Source of the DNA: Bacteroidales bacterium
Lineage (GTDB): Bacteria; Bacteroidota; Bacteroidia; Bacteroidales; UBA10428
Reading direction: 5' to 3'
NCBI GenBank assembly: GCA_003508755.1
Contig: DNTK01000005.1
Coordinates: forward strand, 1-18,076
Length of the DNA: 18,076 nucleotides
Notes under the pieces: model-generated
What the model was told of the DNA's origin: nothing
Databases searched by the model: none
The model's input: only the letters and a program-made list of their open reading frames with translations
Part shown: one piece after another, positions 16,370-18,076 of the stretch
How positions within the stretch are numbered: position 1 is the stretch's first letter
Layout: every line of letters begins with the position of its first letter
Program-made: the position numbers and the translations under genes

Positions 16370-17347
16370 TCCGGTTTCGGAGCGTTCTTCGCAGGTGCCG
16401 AATACATAGGCCATTAAGATGGTATCGTTATCTTCGATTTGCACCATTCGCTGATTATTATCTCCGTCTTTACAGTCACCGGTAATTACTTCTTCACCAC
16501 TCCAGTAGTCCTGTGCTCCATTCACAAATGAAAATGGGTAGCTGGTGTGCAAGGGTAATGCAACCAAGGCCTCCCAAATACCATCTTCATCGGCATCTGT
16601 CATGGCGGTCCATATCCATGGATCCTTAATTACTATCTGAACACCATCGCCTGATACGCTTTCATCCTTCATATCTACCCGGAACGTAACATTTACGGTT
16701 TCAACCTCAGGGCAGGCACCAAAAGCTACTGTTTCAAGAGTCGAATCGCTATCGGCCAGTTCAAGTCTGCGTTCTGGTGCAGAGGCTGTACCGAAATTGC
16801 ATTCCTCGGGAACCGACTCTTCGCCATCCCAATAATCCTGGGCTCCGTTCACAAATGTATAGGGATATGTTGAATTGATATTTAAGGGAACAGTTGCCTG
16901 CCAGATTCCGTCTCCCTGATCCACTAATGGGGTCCAGATCCAGGGTCCTTTAATCACTAGTTGAACACCATCACCTGAAACTGTTTCAGCACTCATATCC
17001 ACGCTGAATGTTACATTCACTTTACCGGCAGGTTGATCGGTACAGCTGCCAAATGCGACAAGATCCAGAACGGTATCAGCGTCTGCAACGGTTATTTGTC
17101 GTTCAGGGGCACTGGGGGTACCTGCATTACAATCATCCGGTAATTTCTCTTCTCCTGCTCAGTTATCCTGACCGCCATTAACAAAGGTATAAGCGTAGGT
17201 TGCATCGGCCGGAATGGTTTGTACACCGTTCCAGATGTTGTCAGCACCTTCAGTAAGGGCAGTCCAGATCCAGAGGGTTTTATTTACAACCATTACATCG
17301 CTGGCTGATTCACCAGTCATATCAACGGAGTAGGTTATATCAATCAT
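16370..17347 (-). repeat. Tandem protein modules, sub-type 2 (three copies)
   Basis: Three copies (17021-17347, 109 codons; 16697-17020, 108; 16370-16696, 109) start with (V/I)-(N/D)-(V/I)-T-(F/Y)-x-VDM and share WIWT, an IW or DGIW turn, a Y-x-FVNG-x-QD strand, W-x-GEE and the same two-cysteine spacing as sub-type 1 (CN or CK, then FG-x-C). The first copy carries the TGA in place of the Trp before GEE. The aromatic clusters WIWT and YW could form a sugar-binding face (inference). Confidence 0.8.
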
Positions 17348-18016
17348 TACAACAGGGGTTTCGGAACAGCTGCCATAGGCAAAGGCTGGAAGCAGGGTAT
17401 AACCACCCTCTAAAATAACCTGTCTGTTTCCACCGCCGTTGTCGCATTCGCCAGGAATTGTTTCTTCTGCATAATCGTTATCTGGATCAGCTCCTGTCTG
17501 GTAAGCAAAGCGGTAATTGAGTGTAGCCCCCCATGTAGTATCCAGGGTAAAGATGTATACCCCATCACCGTCCTCATCAACCATATCGTACCATTCTGTC
17601 CAATCGTCAAACAGCACCCATACAGCACCATCGGTATATAAATCAGAAACACCATTGAGATCGACTCTGAATGTTACCAGGGTATCACCCATACAGTTCG
17701 CGTACATGGTTGTCGGTAGGTTGGTATCTGCATCCGGAATCATCATTTCACGGAAACCATCTCCGTTGTCACAGCCACCCGGAACAGTTTCTTCAACGTA
17801 ATCAGCATTTGGATCAGCACCAGTCTGGTAGGAAAAACGGTAAGGTAAGGTTGTACCAGCCTCTTTTTCGATGGTAACTGCGTAAATGCTATCACCATCG
17901 GCATCTGTTAATTCATAATATTCGCTCCATCCGGCATCCATTAATACCCAAACTGCACCGTCGGTATAAAGGTCAGATGTTCCTTGCATATCGATACTAA
18001 GTGTAACATCTACCAC
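17348..18016 (-). repeat. Tandem protein modules, sub-type 1 (two copies)
   Basis: Two adjacent copies (17684-18016, 111 codons; 17348-17683, 112 codons) share VT-F/L-xVD at the start, SDLYTDGAVWVL, an acidic DxDGD loop that could hold calcium, RF-x-YQTGADP-xx-DY, a GxCDNG cysteine and a closing cysteine (MYANC or YGSC). The two cysteines per copy probably pair. The tail of another copy, ending YGSCSETPP, reaches the right edge. The pattern resembles beta-sandwich or carbohydrate-binding-like modules of Bacteroidota surface proteins; binding is inferred only. Confidence 0.8.
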
Positions 18017-18076
18017 AGCTCCGGGAGGTGTTTCAGAACAGCTGCCATACGCGTAAGCAGGTTGTACAGTATATCC

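Larger units (their letters stand above)
16115..18076 (-). pseudogene. Modular T9SS-sorted surface protein, interrupted by an in-frame TGA; N-terminus beyond window
   Basis: One minus-strand reading frame runs from the right edge to a stop at 16115 (653 codons) with a single internal TGA at 17159-17161. It encodes five complete modules of about 110 residues and the end of a sixth, then a type A T9SS C-terminal sorting domain. Such proteins cross the outer membrane by T9SS and end on the surface or in the medium. The TGA stands where sister modules have Trp (QDYWSGEE, QDYWDGEE; here QDN-stop-AGEE), so the gene looks like a single TGG-to-TGA change rather than two genes. The downstream part has no convincing start, and GTG 17020 is merely inside a module boundary. 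If real, the shortened product loses the sorting domain. Other genes here use TGA as stop (4288-4290), which argues against a recoded genetic code. The missing N-terminal part may hold a catalytic domain; I cannot tell. Confidence 0.75.

Noticed and set aside
16115..17020. A separate small secreted-protein gene starting at GTG 17020
   Set aside because: The frame is open upstream to 17162 with clear homologous module sequence, and there is no signal peptide at the GTG, so it is the downstream part of one larger gene.
17159..17161. TGA read as Trp through an altered genetic code
   Set aside because: The metallopeptidase gene ends with TGA at 4288-4290 directly before a terminator, and all other conserved Trp codons I checked are TGG.
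17159..18016. A separate gene starting at GTG 18016
   Set aside because: The same frame continues upstream to the window edge with the end of another module (YGSCSETPP), so the GTG is internal.
1..18076. Mobile elements, CRISPR arrays, tRNA or rRNA genes
   Set aside because: No transposase or integrase coding, no regular short DNA repeats with spacers, and no tRNA-like or rRNA sequence was recognised on either strand.

Overview
The window looks like a chromosomal segment of a Bacteroidota bacterium, probably a free-living or marine/sediment glycan degrader of the Marinilabiliales/Prolixibacteraceae kind; the family-level guess is inference. Supporting signs are a hybrid two-component system (HTCS) regulator, a type IX secretion (T9SS) C-terminal sorting domain, FKBP/cyclophilin foldases with Bacteroidota-type lipoprotein or signal sequences, -7 elements matching TAnnTTTG, and AT-rich leaders mostly without Shine-Dalgarno sites. 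No rRNA, tRNA, CRISPR array, transposase or integrase was seen.

Left half (1-6882), housekeeping and envelope genes. A minus-strand gene cut by the left edge encodes an exported TPR + PD40 + coiled-coil + SPOR-like protein. Divergent from it lies a run of three peptidyl-prolyl isomerases: an FKBP lipoprotein and a cyclophilin in one operon closed by a strong terminator, then a second, periplasmic FKBP with its own promoter. A nested, probably bidirectional terminator separates these from a minus-strand M64-type zinc metallopeptidase. Divergent from the peptidase is a YbdG-like mechanosensitive channel.

Right half (6883-18076), a glycan-utilisation locus. A 1386-residue HTCS regulator (plus strand, TTG start) is convergent with a minus-strand gene series. 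In order of transcription this series is: a modular T9SS-exported protein (entering from the right edge), a LacZ-type GH2 beta-galactosidase, and a GH30 lipoprotein resembling endo-beta-1,6-galactanases. The HTCS probably senses a released oligosaccharide in the periplasm and switches on the enzyme genes. The GH30 + GH2 pairing suggests a beta-galactan, perhaps the beta-1,6-galactan side chains of arabinogalactan; that substrate is inference. No SusC/SusD pair is visible here.

The most notable observation is in the T9SS protein. It is a tandem array of about 110-residue, cysteine-paired beta-rich modules of two sub-types. A single in-frame TGA sits exactly where the sister modules carry a conserved Trp (TGG). 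The frame is otherwise open through to an intact sorting domain. This is either a fresh nonsense mutation that removes secretion, a sequencing error, or readthrough.
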